The notes beneath the pieces are model-generated. The model saw only the letters and a program-made list of their open reading frames with translations, did no database searches and had not been told where the DNA came from. Both the position numbers and the translations under genes were made by a program. Shown here one piece after another: positions 43,058 through 51,801 of a stretch of 64,000 bases of DNA; position 1 is the stretch's first letter; the number at the start of each line of letters is the position of its first letter. This DNA comes from Parachlamydiales bacterium (lineage in GTDB: Bacteria > Chlamydiota > Chlamydiia > Chlamydiales > JABDDJ01), in contig JBAZCF010000001.1 of NCBI GenBank assembly GCA_041671045.1, positions 372,001 to 436,000 on the forward strand. Direction: 5' to 3'.

Positions 43058-43169
43058 TTTTCAATCTTCCATTTAATTTGAAGAAATCAATGTATCAGCA
43101 GGTCAAAATAAGCTCAAACAAAGACTTTTTTTATTTTACCTATTCATTTCGATAAACTATATAGGGGAA

Positions 43170-44990
43170 ATGAATTATCTAAAGACTGATACTATGACGA
43201 CAATTTCACTATTCGAAAGTAAAACTTTCAGCACGGCTCAACTAATAGCTATGAATGTAGCGTTAGCATTAATTATTTTTCTTAATGCAAAGCTGGGAAG
43301 CTATTTTTCCATTCAAGGAGTAAATTTGCCGTTAGCTGTGTCCGGTGTTTGGCCCGCTACAGGGTTTTCGTTAGCTGCAATATTATTGTTCGGTTTCGAA
43401 ATGTGGCCAGGAATATTACTAGGAAACTTTTTTTATAATTATATCGCGTCTTCTTTAGTAGGCCATTCGCATACTTTCCTTATGATCATGGCATTTACAA
43501 TTGCGATAGGCTCTACCTTTCAATCACTCATGGGCGGTTACATTCTGAGGCAGTTTTCCTCAAAAGGTTATTTTAATACGCTCTTAGATGTATTTATCTT
43601 TCTTTTGCCTGCCGGATTAATTACTTGTATGATTGCAAGCACCATCGGCACGACAGCCCTTTTCTTTTATTCTAATGACATGAATTTTAGCTTCTTTCTA
43701 ACCTGGATGACTTTTTGGCTAGGGGATTCGTTAGGGGTCTATATCTTCACTCCTTTACTTGTGGTATGGTTGACTAAACAAATCCCCTCCAATTGGCGTA
43801 CAAGTCATCTGGTGGAAGCAATGTTTATGATTGCCACACTGATTTTGCTTACTGAATTAACATATGTGAAAAAACTCCCCGTATTTCATCTAATTATACC
43901 CTTGGCCATTTGGGCTACCTATCGCTTCCATATGTTTGGCGCTACAGCCGCGATTTTTCTTATTTCCCTGGCTGCAGTGATTCCCCAATCTATGGGCTTT
44001 GGACCATACAATGATATGGGGGGAGCGGACCCTCTTTTGATATTAGTGAGTTTTCTAGAGATTACTGTGACAACAAGCTTAATCCTGGGGGCTGCATTAA
44101 ATGAAAGAGAGGCAGGCAGGCGGCTGATAGAATCAGAAAATGTTAATCTGCAGTCTGCTGTGAATAGCCAAGAGGAAGAGTTAAAAGACCTAAGCAGTGA
44201 AGTATTCATTACAGGAAAACTGGCGTCCATCGGTTTAAATACATTAGATATCGCTAAAAAAATCAGGGAACCCTTCTATAGAATCATTGAATTGACGCAA
44301 GGCTGCCTGGAATCGGTAGGGAAAATTGAGGGGTTGATAGGCTCACAAATAGCGAAGATAGGGGAAAACGAAGCTACCGTAATACAAAATCATCTGGGAG
44401 CTTTAAACCACCATTTACGTAGCATTGCCGACTATGAAGCAGAAGCGAATTGGATAGTGGATTATATTCATGAACAATCCACAAAAACATCTTCTGAGAA
44501 TATTAAAATCAGCACGGTGAATTTACATGCATTACTCGATTTGTCTTTAAGCAGGGCAATGAGCGTAAAGAAAATGCACTTTCCCTCCTTCAGTTTCAAT
44601 ATCGTCAAAAAGTTTGATAAGAATGTGAAGGTACTTTCCACTTTACCGGAAGATCTTTCCCATGCGTTAGTGCAAATTTTTAACATTGCAATAGACTCGA
44701 TGAAACAAAAAAAGGATCAGCTTTTAGATAGTTATTCCCCCGTGTTAGAGGTATCCACATTATCACGCCTAGATGCGATTGAAATTATTATCCGAGACAA
44801 TGGTTTAGGTTTAGAGGAATTTCTGAATAATGTGACTTTGAAAGAGCCTGAAAAAGCATTGGCCCTAGGGATTCAACTTTCCCATGAAGTATTTGTAAGG
44901 GTCCATCACGGGGAAATAATATTAGATGCTTTGAAAGGGGAATATTTTCAGATTACTTTGCGAATTCCAAAAAGCAGACTGCAACATTAG
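43170..44990 (+). CDS. MASE1 sensor with a kinase-like domain lacking the phospho-acceptor His
   Basis: A 606-residue inner-membrane protein. Residues about 18-310 are a MASE1 sensory domain with about eight membrane helices ('AVSGVWPATGFSLAAILLFGFEMWPGILLGNF'). A coiled coil follows (310-350), then a HisKA-like helix 'LASIGLNTLDIAKKIREPF', where the expected His is Lys363. The HATPase_c domain is better kept: Asn505 in 'QIFNIAIDSM' (N-box), Asp543 in 'IRDNGLGLEEF' (G1) and 'LALGIQLSHEVF' (G2-like). So it may bind ATP but cannot accept phosphate at the normal site. The frame is intact over its full length. Confidence 0.82.
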   Translation: MNYLKTDTMTTISLFESKTFSTAQLIAMNVALALIIFLNAKLGSYFSIQGVNLPLAVSGVWPATGFSLAAILLFGFEMWPGILLGNFFYNYIASSLVGHSHTFLMIMAFTIAIGSTFQSLMGGYILRQFSSKGYFNTLLDVFIFLLPAGLITCMIASTIGTTALFFYSNDMNFSFFLTWMTFWLGDSLGVYIFTPLLVVWLTKQIPSNWRTSHLVEAMFMIATLILLTELTYVKKLPVFHLIIPLAIWATYRFHMFGATAAIFLISLAAVIPQSMGFGPYNDMGGADPLLILVSFLEITVTTSLILGAALNEREAGRRLIESENVNLQSAVNSQEEELKDLSSEVFITGKLASIGLNTLDIAKKIREPFYRIIELTQGCLESVGKIEGLIGSQIAKIGENEATVIQNHLGALNHHLRSIADYEAEANWIVDYIHEQSTKTSSENIKISTVNLHALLDLSLSRAMSVKKMHFPSFSFNIVKKFDKNVKVLSTLPEDLSHALVQIFNIAIDSMKQKKDQLLDSYSPVLEVSTLSRLDAIEIIIRDNGLGLEEFLNNVTLKEPEKALALGIQLSHEVFVRVHHGEIILDALKGEYFQITLRIPKSRLQH

Positions 44991-45226
44991 AGTGTTTAAG
45001 TATTTAATTGTTAATAACTTAAATAAAACTTACTCTTTCGGGGGTTTACAATAAAAAATAATAGGCATAGCTTCAAATAAAAGGGTAATATCTGTTTTAC
45101 GCCATAATATACTTACATTGTTCTCTATACTCCGCCTAACTCCTAATTTCAGCCTCTCCTAGCTAAACGTTCAGTTTTATCTCAGAATTTTTTTTGAATA
45201 AATAATAAGAGTGAAATATCAAAGTT

Positions 45227-45370
45227 ATGACTATCGATGGAATTGTTACCTTAAGAGAGCCTGTCAATTCAGTCCTAGAAAAAGATACAATCCTTCAAAA
45301 AGTTACCACCGTCAGCGGTGTACGCAATGTCGATAACCAACTAGAAGTTGTTCCTTCCATCGTCCGTTAA
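45227..45370 (+). CDS. Short BON-domain fragment protein
   Basis: A 47-residue reading frame from ATG 45227 to TAA 45370. 'TIDGIVTLREPVNSVLEKDTIL' and 'VTTVSGVRNVDNQLEVV' match the second part of a BON domain (D-G-x-V-x-L-x-G-x-V ... V-x-G-V-x-x-V-x-N-x-L-x-V). The first helix of the domain is missing and an in-frame stop lies just upstream, so it is either a remnant or a minimal form. It stands 14 bases before the YciF-like gene. BON proteins often accompany YciF and CsbD stress genes. Confidence 0.5.
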   Translation: MTIDGIVTLREPVNSVLEKDTILQKVTTVSGVRNVDNQLEVVPSIVR

Positions 45371-45384
45371 TATAGGAGTAAATT

Positions 45385-45894
45385 ATGCCTCAGAATGCAT
45401 TTTATGCTTTATTTATTGAAGAGCTGCAAGATTTATATAGTGCAGAGAACCAAATCATTCAGGCAATGCCTGCCATGATTAGTGCAGTAAGCACACCCGA
45501 GTTGAAAGAGGCCTTAGAGAAGCATTTTAAAGAAACAAAAAACCAAGTCAGCAGACTAGATCAAATCTTTTCAATTTTTAAAGAAAACCCACAGGGTAAA
45601 AAGTGCAAAGCAATGGAAGGGTTGATTGAAGAAGCTCAAGGAGTGCTTAAGTCAAACTTCCCTGCTATCGTAAGAGATGCAGCGATAATAGGCGCAGCTC
45701 AACGTATTGAGCATTACGAGATTGCCGGATATGGCGTTGCTAAGGCATTCGCTAAAATTCTGGAATATGATAAAGCGGTAGATCTTTTACAGGCTTCCCA
45801 AGATGAAGAAGGTCATGCAGACAAAACCTTGACCTCCATAGCGGAAGGGGGCTTTTTTACTGCCGGCGTCAATCAAAAGGCTATGAAATCTTAA
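45385..45894 (+). CDS. DUF892/YciF-like ferritin-fold stress protein
   Basis: A 169-residue four-helix protein. The start 'FYALFIEELQDLYSAENQIIQAMPAM' is typical of the YciE/YciF (DUF892) family, and the later helices carry the acidic and His residues of a di-metal ferritin-like site ('LEKHFKET', 'AAQRIEHYEIAGYG', 'ASQDEEGHADKTL'). Members are induced by osmotic or oxidative stress in other bacteria. Ribosome site AGGAG lies ahead of the ATG. It is between the BON fragment and the CsbD-like gene and likely co-transcribed with both. Confidence 0.9.
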   Translation: MPQNAFYALFIEELQDLYSAENQIIQAMPAMISAVSTPELKEALEKHFKETKNQVSRLDQIFSIFKENPQGKKCKAMEGLIEEAQGVLKSNFPAIVRDAAIIGAAQRIEHYEIAGYGVAKAFAKILEYDKAVDLLQASQDEEGHADKTLTSIAEGGFFTAGVNQKAMKS

Positions 45895-45905
45895 GGAGGT
45901 TTTTT

Positions 45906-46133
45906 ATGACTAATACAGAAACACTCAAAGGTCAGTGGTTGCAAGTGAAGGGTAAGCTCAAAGAGAAATGGGGAAAATTAACAGAGGATGATTTAACCCA
46001 AATCAATGGTAAAAGAGATATGCTGCTTGGTAAGCTACAAGAAAGATATGGTATTCAGAAAGAACAAGCTGAAAAACAACTCAAAGAGTTGGAAAGCGCA
46101 TTCGAAAAACATCAACAAGACCGCAATTTCTAA
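45906..46133 (+). CDS. CsbD-like stress protein
   Basis: A 75-residue, very charged protein. 'LKGQWLQVKGKLKEKWGKLTEDDLTQINGKRDMLLGKLQERYG' fits the CsbD family almost completely (W-x-x-x-K-G-x-x-K-E-x-W-G-K-L-T-x-x-D). CsbD-like proteins are small, abundant stress proteins of unknown mechanism. A strong ribosome site (AAGGAGG) precedes it by 5 bases, which suggests high expression. The gene is followed by a terminator at 46147. Confidence 0.92.
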   Translation: MTNTETLKGQWLQVKGKLKEKWGKLTEDDLTQINGKRDMLLGKLQERYGIQKEQAEKQLKELESAFEKHQQDRNF

Positions 46134-46146
46134 TTAGATACTTATT

Positions 46147-46185
46147 AAGGGAAGTGGAATAGTATAATTTTCACTTCCCTTTTCT
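46147..46185 (+). terminator. Intrinsic terminator of the stress gene group
   Basis: AAGGGAAGTG (46147-46156) pairs with CACTTCCCTT (46172-46181), a ten-pair stem with a 15-base loop, followed by TTTTCT. It closes the BON/YciF/CsbD group and separates it from the ABC transporter genes. Confidence 0.8.
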
Positions 46186-46248
46186 AAAATTCTTGTACAA
46201 ATACTTCTCCTAATATAGTATTAACCGATTTCTTACTTAGGTGTATTC

Positions 46249-47232
46249 ATGCCTTTGATTACTGTAGAGCAACTACAGAAGACCTTCCGTATCACTAAAA
46301 GAAAAACCGGGTTTTGGGGAGCGTTAACGTCGCTTGTTAATCGTGAGCATATTACCAAAACAGCATTAGATGGAATTTCATTTCATGTGGATGAAGGGGA
46401 ATTGGTTGGTTATATTGGCCCCAATGGTGCAGGGAAAAGTACAACGGTAAAAATCCTCTCCGGAATTTTAGTTCCCGATCAAGGACAAGTGGAGCTTTTT
46501 GGCAAGACTCCTTGGAAAAGTCGTTTGGATGTAGTCAGTAAAATTGGAGTTGTCTTCGGGCAGCGGACCCAGCTTTGGTGGGATCTGCCCGTCGTTGAAT
46601 CTTTCCAGTTGCTTAAAGATATCTATAGCATTCCTGACTCTGCATATAACAAAAGTTTAGATGAACTTGTGGCTGTATTAGAGATTTCTAGGCTATTAGA
46701 TGTTCCAGTTCGGCAGTTGAGCTTAGGTCAGCGTATGCGTTGCGATATTGCTGCCGCATTGTTGCATAACCCCAAAATCCTTTTTCTGGACGAGCCCACG
46801 ATAGGTTTAGATGCTGTAAGCAAGCTCGCAGTGCGGGATTTTGTACGCCATCTAAATAAAACACGTGATCTCACAGTTCTCTTGACTACGCACGATATGG
46901 ATGATATCGAAACTTTATGTTCCCGTGTAATCATTCTTAACGAGGGGAAAATTTTTTCCGACGGTACGTTGGGTGATTTAAGGAAGCTTATGCAGCCGGA
47001 GAGGTATCTAATCATCGACTTGATAGACCCGTCCTGTACCGTGCATGATCACGCAGCAAAAATAACCCGTAGGGAAGGGCCTAGAGTATGGCTAAGCTTC
47101 AATCCTGAAGAAGTTTCAACTCCTGAATTGATTTCTCGTGTTACTTCACAGTATGCCGTCAGTGATCTTTTTGTCGAAAATCCATCGATAGAAGAAATCA
47201 TTGCACGCCTCTACCGAGAAGCCAACTTATGA
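46249..47232 (+). CDS. ABC-2 type exporter, ATP-binding subunit
   Basis: A 327-residue ABC ATPase of the COG4586-like group that works with two different ABC-2 membrane subunits. Walker A is 'YIGPNGAGKSTTVKIL', the Q-loop region 'VVFGQRTQLWWDLPV' is characteristic of this group, the signature is 'LSLGQRMRCDIAAALL', Walker B 'ILFLDEPTIGLD', and the switch His is in 'LLTTHDMDDI'. The C-terminal extension of about 90 residues is typical too. The stop overlaps the next gene's start by four bases. The exported substrate is unknown; relatives are linked to drug or viologen efflux. Confidence 0.92.
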   Translation: MPLITVEQLQKTFRITKRKTGFWGALTSLVNREHITKTALDGISFHVDEGELVGYIGPNGAGKSTTVKILSGILVPDQGQVELFGKTPWKSRLDVVSKIGVVFGQRTQLWWDLPVVESFQLLKDIYSIPDSAYNKSLDELVAVLEISRLLDVPVRQLSLGQRMRCDIAAALLHNPKILFLDEPTIGLDAVSKLAVRDFVRHLNKTRDLTVLLTTHDMDDIETLCSRVIILNEGKIFSDGTLGDLRKLMQPERYLIIDLIDPSCTVHDHAAKITRREGPRVWLSFNPEEVSTPELISRVTSQYAVSDLFVENPSIEEIIARLYREANL

Positions 47233-48020
47233 GGGCTTATCTCGCACTTTTCAAAGCGCGCTTCAGTACACTTGTACAATATAGGAGCGCTGCCTTTGCC
47301 GGTTTTTGCGCTCAGGTGTTTTGGGGCATGATCAATGTCATGGTCTTCACTGCCTTCTATCAAAATAGCAATGCCGATACCCCTATAACCCTTACTCAAG
47401 CGATCACTTTTGTGTGGATAGGTCAGGCTTTGCTTAGGCTAGTTCCTTGGGACATTGATAAGGAAGTTGAGGCGATGATTAAAAATGGAAGTGTCGCTTA
47501 CGAGCTTGTTCGCCCAATAGACCTTTACTGGCTGTGGTTTTCACGTGCTGCAGCAATGCGGGTAACGCCTACAATTTTGCGTGCCTTACCGCTGTTTATT
47601 TGCGCATGGCTTTTTCTAGATCTCCCGGCGCCAATTTCCATGACTGCAGGCGTTGCATTTATTGTCTCTGTAGGCGGGGCAATGTTTCTTAGTTCAGCTA
47701 TCACCACTTTGGTTGCTTTAACTCTATTTTGGACTATTTCCGGAGAAGGTATTGTGCGACTGCTACCGCATGTTGCGGTGATACTCTGCGGTTTAGTTGT
47801 TCCGCTGCCTTTGTTCCCTGATTGGCTTCAGCCTATGGTTAGCTGGCAGCCTTTTCGTGGTATCATTGATATCCCTAGCCGTATCTATTCAGGAGTTATT
47901 CCTACATCCGATGCCCCTTTTTACATACTCTTCCAACTAGCTTGGGCTGTTGGCATTGTCCTTTTTGGAAAGATGCTCATAAAAGTAGCTTTGAAAAAAC
48001 TCGTGATCCAAGGCGGATAA
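47229..48020 (+). CDS. ABC-2 family permease (COG4587-like)
   Basis: A 263-residue membrane protein with about six helices. Features of the family: 'AGFCAQVFWGMINVMVFTAFYQ' (first helices), 'TFVWIGQALLRLVPWDIDKEVEAMIKNGSVAYELVRPIDLYWLWFSRAAAMR', and 'WLQPMVSWQPFRGIIDIPSRIYSG'. The segment 'I-K-x-G-x-V-A-Y-E-L-x-R-P' corresponds to the cytosolic coupling region. It is the first of two permeases following the ATPase with a four-base overlap and forms the transporter with both. Confidence 0.88.
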   Translation: MRAYLALFKARFSTLVQYRSAAFAGFCAQVFWGMINVMVFTAFYQNSNADTPITLTQAITFVWIGQALLRLVPWDIDKEVEAMIKNGSVAYELVRPIDLYWLWFSRAAAMRVTPTILRALPLFICAWLFLDLPAPISMTAGVAFIVSVGGAMFLSSAITTLVALTLFWTISGEGIVRLLPHVAVILCGLVVPLPLFPDWLQPMVSWQPFRGIIDIPSRIYSGVIPTSDAPFYILFQLAWAVGIVLFGKMLIKVALKKLVIQGG

Positions 48021-48021
48021 T

Positions 48022-48813
48022 ATGGATACAGTCCGTTTGTTTTTCCGTTTAGCAGGTGTTTCTTTACGCTCACAAATGCAACATAAAGCCTCATCTATTA
48101 TGCTTACGCTGGCTTTTTTTCTGTCTACTTTTGTAGAGATCCTAGGGATTTGGATTCTCTTCGACCGCTTTAAACTGATTAAGGGGTGGAGCCTACCTGA
48201 AGTAGCCCTGCTTTATGGGACGATCCATATGGCCTTTTCCGCAGCAGAAGCTTTGGCAAGGGGATTCGATACATTCAGCATTATGGTGAAGCAAGGTGAT
48301 TTCGATAGGGTGTTGCTAAGGCCGCGCGGGACGCTTCTGCAGATTGCCACAAGCGCCTTACAGCTAATGCGAATCGGACGCTTTCTCCAAGGCTTAATTG
48401 TTTTGATATGGGGTTATACGACATTAGGTTTAGGTTTCTATTCATACCATTGGTTAGTAATATGCATGGCTTTCATAGGAACATTCTGCCTCTTTTATGC
48501 CCTTTATATCATTCAAGCAACCCTTACCTTTTGGATGACAGAGTCATTAGAATTGATGAACATTACCACTTATGGGGGAGTGCAGACGGCTCAGTATCCT
48601 TTGGATATCTATTCTGAAGGATTCAGGTTTATTTTCACCTACATACTTCCTTTCGGTTGTGTGATTTACTTTCCCATAGCCTCCTTGCTTGAACATAGCA
48701 ACATTCCGCTTTGGCTAGGAGTCATTTCTCCTTTAGCGGGGGTTGCTTTTCTTTTTGCTGCAACCCAATTGTGGAAGGTGGGGGTCCGCCATTATACTTC
48801 TGTAGGTAGCTAA
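48022..48813 (+). CDS. ABC-2 family permease (COG3694-like)
   Basis: A 263-residue membrane protein, six helices, the second permease of the exporter. 'KGWSLPEVALLYGTIHMAFSAAEALARGFDTFSIMVKQGDFDRVLLRPRGTLLQI' is the conserved coupling region, with 'G-D-F-D-R-x-L-L-R-P'. The C-terminal 'YPLDIYSEGFRFIFTYILPFGCVIYFPIASLL' also fits. It starts one base after its partner gene. The stop overlaps the convergent gene's stop by four bases. Confidence 0.88.
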   Translation: MDTVRLFFRLAGVSLRSQMQHKASSIMLTLAFFLSTFVEILGIWILFDRFKLIKGWSLPEVALLYGTIHMAFSAAEALARGFDTFSIMVKQGDFDRVLLRPRGTLLQIATSALQLMRIGRFLQGLIVLIWGYTTLGLGFYSYHWLVICMAFIGTFCLFYALYIIQATLTFWMTESLELMNITTYGGVQTAQYPLDIYSEGFRFIFTYILPFGCVIYFPIASLLEHSNIPLWLGVISPLAGVAFLFAATQLWKVGVRHYTSVGS

Positions 48814-49763
48814 AGTGTAGATTTTATGTTGAAGCTGTGATGAGGGCGGTTCAATAGAAAGAGATGCTTATTAAATATATCTTCTGCTGAATTCGAGGCC
48901 TTAAATAGTTTGTAGCGGGGGTTTTGCCTGTAAATCATATAAAGTAATTTCCAACGTAAAAGTACCTTTTGAGTTGTCTTATCAAAGGCTTCGTGGTGGA
49001 TTCGTCCACTGAATTTAAATACTTCATCCAAAAGTGAGAGAGGGGAATCGGTTTTAATTTTCGTCAGTTCAGTTGTAAGTGCTGTACAGGCGGAGTATTT
49101 CGTTGCGTGAATTGTTTTCGGAAGTCGAAGCTTTATATTTACCTCGTCATTGATAGTCCACACCCCTTCAATCAATTTAAGCAATTTACTGGATTCTGCC
49201 TCGGATAGGCAACTATCTAGACCGATCTCTCGCTTCAAAAGTTGAATTTTTTCATCAGGGGAATGATTAAGTCCATAAGAAGAGAGTGTAGGAGAATAGG
49301 ATCCAAACATATAAGAAAAAATAGTAATAGCATGTTTATAGAATAAATACTCTATGCTGAAAACCTTCAAAAAGTCCTTTGTAATAAAGGCGCAAGTGGA
49401 AAAAATAAAGAAGATTCCTTCGTTTATTCTAAAAATCTGTAGATTATTAATTTTGGTTGATTCTTCTTCGGAGATTCTTCCAAATAAATTTCTTGTTTGG
49501 AGGTAGATGAGTTTGCCGGAGTAATAAATAACACCTGTAAAACTGAAAGGTAGGGCTCCTAGAGTGAAAATAGCGAGAGAGGGGGCATATTTTAGAATTT
49601 TTATTCCTCTAATAAGAGTTAAAGGACGGGGCTCACACTGTCTTATTGCTTCTAAAGCTGTAAGGGTAACTTTTTCTTCCTCACTTATGTTTATTTGGAA
49701 ATGAGGAGAAATAATTACTTCAGTACAGTAATATAATAAATCTCTAAAGCTTTTTATTTGCAT
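48810..49763 (-). CDS. Inc-like membrane protein of unknown function
   Basis: A 317-residue protein without signal peptide. Two hydrophobic blocks separated by a short polar loop lie at about 55-90 and 110-160, an arrangement seen in chlamydial inclusion membrane (Inc) proteins; the C-terminal 160 residues are soluble and helical ('EKIQLLKREIGLDSCLSEAESSKLLKLIEGVW'). No family motif is recognised. Such proteins are usually type III secreted, but the sequence gives no proof. It is followed on the same strand by other unusual genes (49855, 50519), which suggests a host-interaction region. Confidence 0.5.
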   Translation of the reverse strand: MQIKSFRDLLYYCTEVIISPHFQINISEEEKVTLTALEAIRQCEPRPLTLIRGIKILKYAPSLAIFTLGALPFSFTGVIYYSGKLIYLQTRNLFGRISEEESTKINNLQIFRINEGIFFIFSTCAFITKDFLKVFSIEYLFYKHAITIFSYMFGSYSPTLSSYGLNHSPDEKIQLLKREIGLDSCLSEAESSKLLKLIEGVWTINDEVNIKLRLPKTIHATKYSACTALTTELTKIKTDSPLSLLDEVFKFSGRIHHEAFDKTTQKVLLRWKLLYMIYRQNPRYKLFKASNSAEDIFNKHLFLLNRPHHSFNIKSTL

Positions 49764-49854
49764 GGCTGCAATCGTAACAAGTTATTTTGATGATATTGCA
49801 ATATTATAAAACGGAAAATTGCCGCGTCTGTATAGGGATTAAACTTCACAGGGC

Positions 49855-50319
49855 TTAAATATATAAGCCACAAGCTGCAAAGAACGTTCCGCCTAGGTTC
49901 ATAAAACTAAATGGTAAACTTATTATAGAGTATATTCCTCCTCCTAAGTTTATTAGCGTGCTAATCTTTCCAATCCCTGGAGAATAATTTTCTGCATAAT
50001 GATTCCATTTTTTTAACAATGGATTATTACCTTTATAATTATTCCCAAGAGTGAAGACCCCGGCAGCTACAAAAACACCGAATGCAGCATATCCCGCCCC
50101 ACCAGAACCTATAACAGCAAGAGCCGTACAACCAGCCAAAACAGTATTTGCACAGTAGTAAATCTTTTCTGCAATAAGCTCGATCTGCTCTTTAATTTTT
50201 TTCAGATTTTTCTCAGTAAGTCCATTAGACTCAAGGTCAGTAGATAAGATCAAGCCATAAGCTACAAAATTTGCTCCCACAAGAGGGATAATTGTATTTA
50301 ATTGAGGGTTAAATAACAT
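49855..50319 (-). CDS. Small Inc-like membrane protein
   Basis: A 154-residue protein with three hydrophobic regions: about 8-26, a paired block about 57-90 rich in Gly and Ala ('VLAGCTALAVIGSGGAGYAAFGVFVAAGVFTLG'), and about 118-152. There is no cleavable signal peptide. The paired hydrophobic block with a short turn is Inc-like. Between the first and second is a charged helix ('EKNLKKIKEQIELIAEKIYY'). Family not recognised; no clear ribosome site. Encoded in the same orientation as the neighbours 48810 and 50519. Confidence 0.5.
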   Translation of the reverse strand: MLFNPQLNTIIPLVGANFVAYGLILSTDLESNGLTEKNLKKIKEQIELIAEKIYYCANTVLAGCTALAVIGSGGAGYAAFGVFVAAGVFTLGNNYKGNNPLLKKWNHYAENYSPGIGKISTLINLGGGIYSIISLPFSFMNLGGTFFAACGLYI

Positions 50320-50518
50320 GTTAGCTCATAAGTAATTAGTTATAAATTAGATGAAATAAATAATATCTTATTCCAAATATTTTTGGATAGATCAATTATT
50401 ATCCAGAAAAATTTCTCAGTGTCTCCTGAAAATTGCAAGAGTGTTCGCAAAGTGCTGATGGGAGGTTTTCATCCGATCTTGACTTTGAGAACAACTCTTT
50501 AAATTATAATAGTGTGAG

Positions 50519-51724
50519 TTAAGAAATCTTATAAGCGATAATAGTAATGTTGTCCCCACCCGCAGAAGCCATACTCAACTTTGCTTTTACAATGAGTGAA
50601 TCAACGGCGCCCTCTAAATCATCTTTAAACATTGCCAGGGTTTCAAGGATCTTTTCTTGTGAAAGATAGTCCCATAATCCATCACAGGCAACTAAGACAA
50701 CATCTCCCGGTTTCACCAAGTTTAACAAGAATTTTGCTTTTTGAAGTCGTTTATCCGATCTGACCATTCCTAGAGCTCTGGGAACGTTGGTTAATTCGAT
50801 ACGATATCTCTTCGGTTCGGATTCCCTATCAGCCCAAACACCTGATTGTTCTACGTAATGGTTATTTATGGCTCTATTATAATCCTTGTTGCTGGTCCAA
50901 TTTCTTACATTCGAATCCGGTATGCACTTGCCATCCCTATAGGTATAAGATTCGCTATCTGCTAAAGTTCCTACAATATGTAAACCCGTTTTTTTATCAA
51001 TTAGGCTTACACAGGCTGTTGTGCCCGCCATATAACAAGCACCAAGACGGGATTCTTTTAACTCAGTTTGTATTTCATAGAATAGATTCTGAATCGCCTT
51101 TTTTGGGTCCCCTTGGGCTTCATCTAACGCTGTTTTAAAATAGGATTTGAAATATTGCTGTACATAAAATGATGCTGCAGACCCTCCAAAGCCGTCGAAG
51201 ATGCATCCTAAAATGTAATCCTCTGTCTCAATGTGTAATGAAGCATCTTCATTTTCTTTCCTGCCCACTCCAATGTCTGTTTTCTCTACACACTGGATTT
51301 TCATTGGGGATAAGAGAAGAGGAGGGTTTACTAAAAGCTCTTTGGTAGGGATATCACTCACATCATAATAACAATCCTTTTCTGGATTATTTTTTTGCGA
51401 CCCCAATTCATTCTTTTTTATTAGCGCTTCTTTATGCTCCTTTAAAGCTTTGCCCGTATTTTTTACCATTGAAGCAATATCTTCTGCAGAAAAGTTAACC
51501 TGGAACATAGGTCTTTGGTCGAGGCTAACTTTAGTCAAGCAAGCCCTTTTAGTGTTTCTTAAAAAGGGGTGGACATAATTTTCAGGGGTTTCAGAAGGAG
51601 AATAGCTGATCAACGGTGTGGGAGGAGTCGGCGGCGTGGAAGAATCTTCGTATTTAGCTATATCAGGTGATGCAGGGGGACTATTGAATGATGCTGAGGA
51701 AGTGGGAGATGTAACAGAGGACAT
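50519..51724 (-). CDS. PP2C-type Ser/Thr protein phosphatase with a disordered N-terminus
   Basis: A 401-residue protein. The first about 60 residues are Ser/Pro/Thr-rich ('SSTPPTPPTP') and probably disordered, as is common in type III secretion signals. Residues about 140-401 are a PP2C domain: 'GVGRKENEDA' (metal-binding Asp), 'CIFDGFGGSAASFYV' (DGHGG with His changed to Phe), 'MAGTTACVSLI', 'LVACDGLWDYLS' and 'GGDNITIIAY'. The metal-binding Asp residues are present, so activity is likely. It would dephosphorylate Ser/Thr in bacterial or, if secreted, host proteins. It lies next to Inc-like genes. Confidence 0.88.
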   Translation of the reverse strand: MSSVTSPTSSASFNSPPASPDIAKYEDSSTPPTPPTPLISYSPSETPENYVHPFLRNTKRACLTKVSLDQRPMFQVNFSAEDIASMVKNTGKALKEHKEALIKKNELGSQKNNPEKDCYYDVSDIPTKELLVNPPLLLSPMKIQCVEKTDIGVGRKENEDASLHIETEDYILGCIFDGFGGSAASFYVQQYFKSYFKTALDEAQGDPKKAIQNLFYEIQTELKESRLGACYMAGTTACVSLIDKKTGLHIVGTLADSESYTYRDGKCIPDSNVRNWTSNKDYNRAINNHYVEQSGVWADRESEPKRYRIELTNVPRALGMVRSDKRLQKAKFLLNLVKPGDVVLVACDGLWDYLSQEKILETLAMFKDDLEGAVDSLIVKAKLSMASAGGDNITIIAYKIS

Positions 51725-51801
51725 ATTTAGGTTCCTTTATTTGAACTTTATGTGAATTGTAATTTTATATGAAATGTTAAAGCGCCTTATGCTAGGGCTC
51801 T

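Noticed and set aside
50475..50515. TTGACT and TATAAT on the plus strand upstream of the end of the phosphatase gene
   Set aside because: The spacing is 20 bases, too long for a normal promoter, and it would read antisense into the phosphatase gene.
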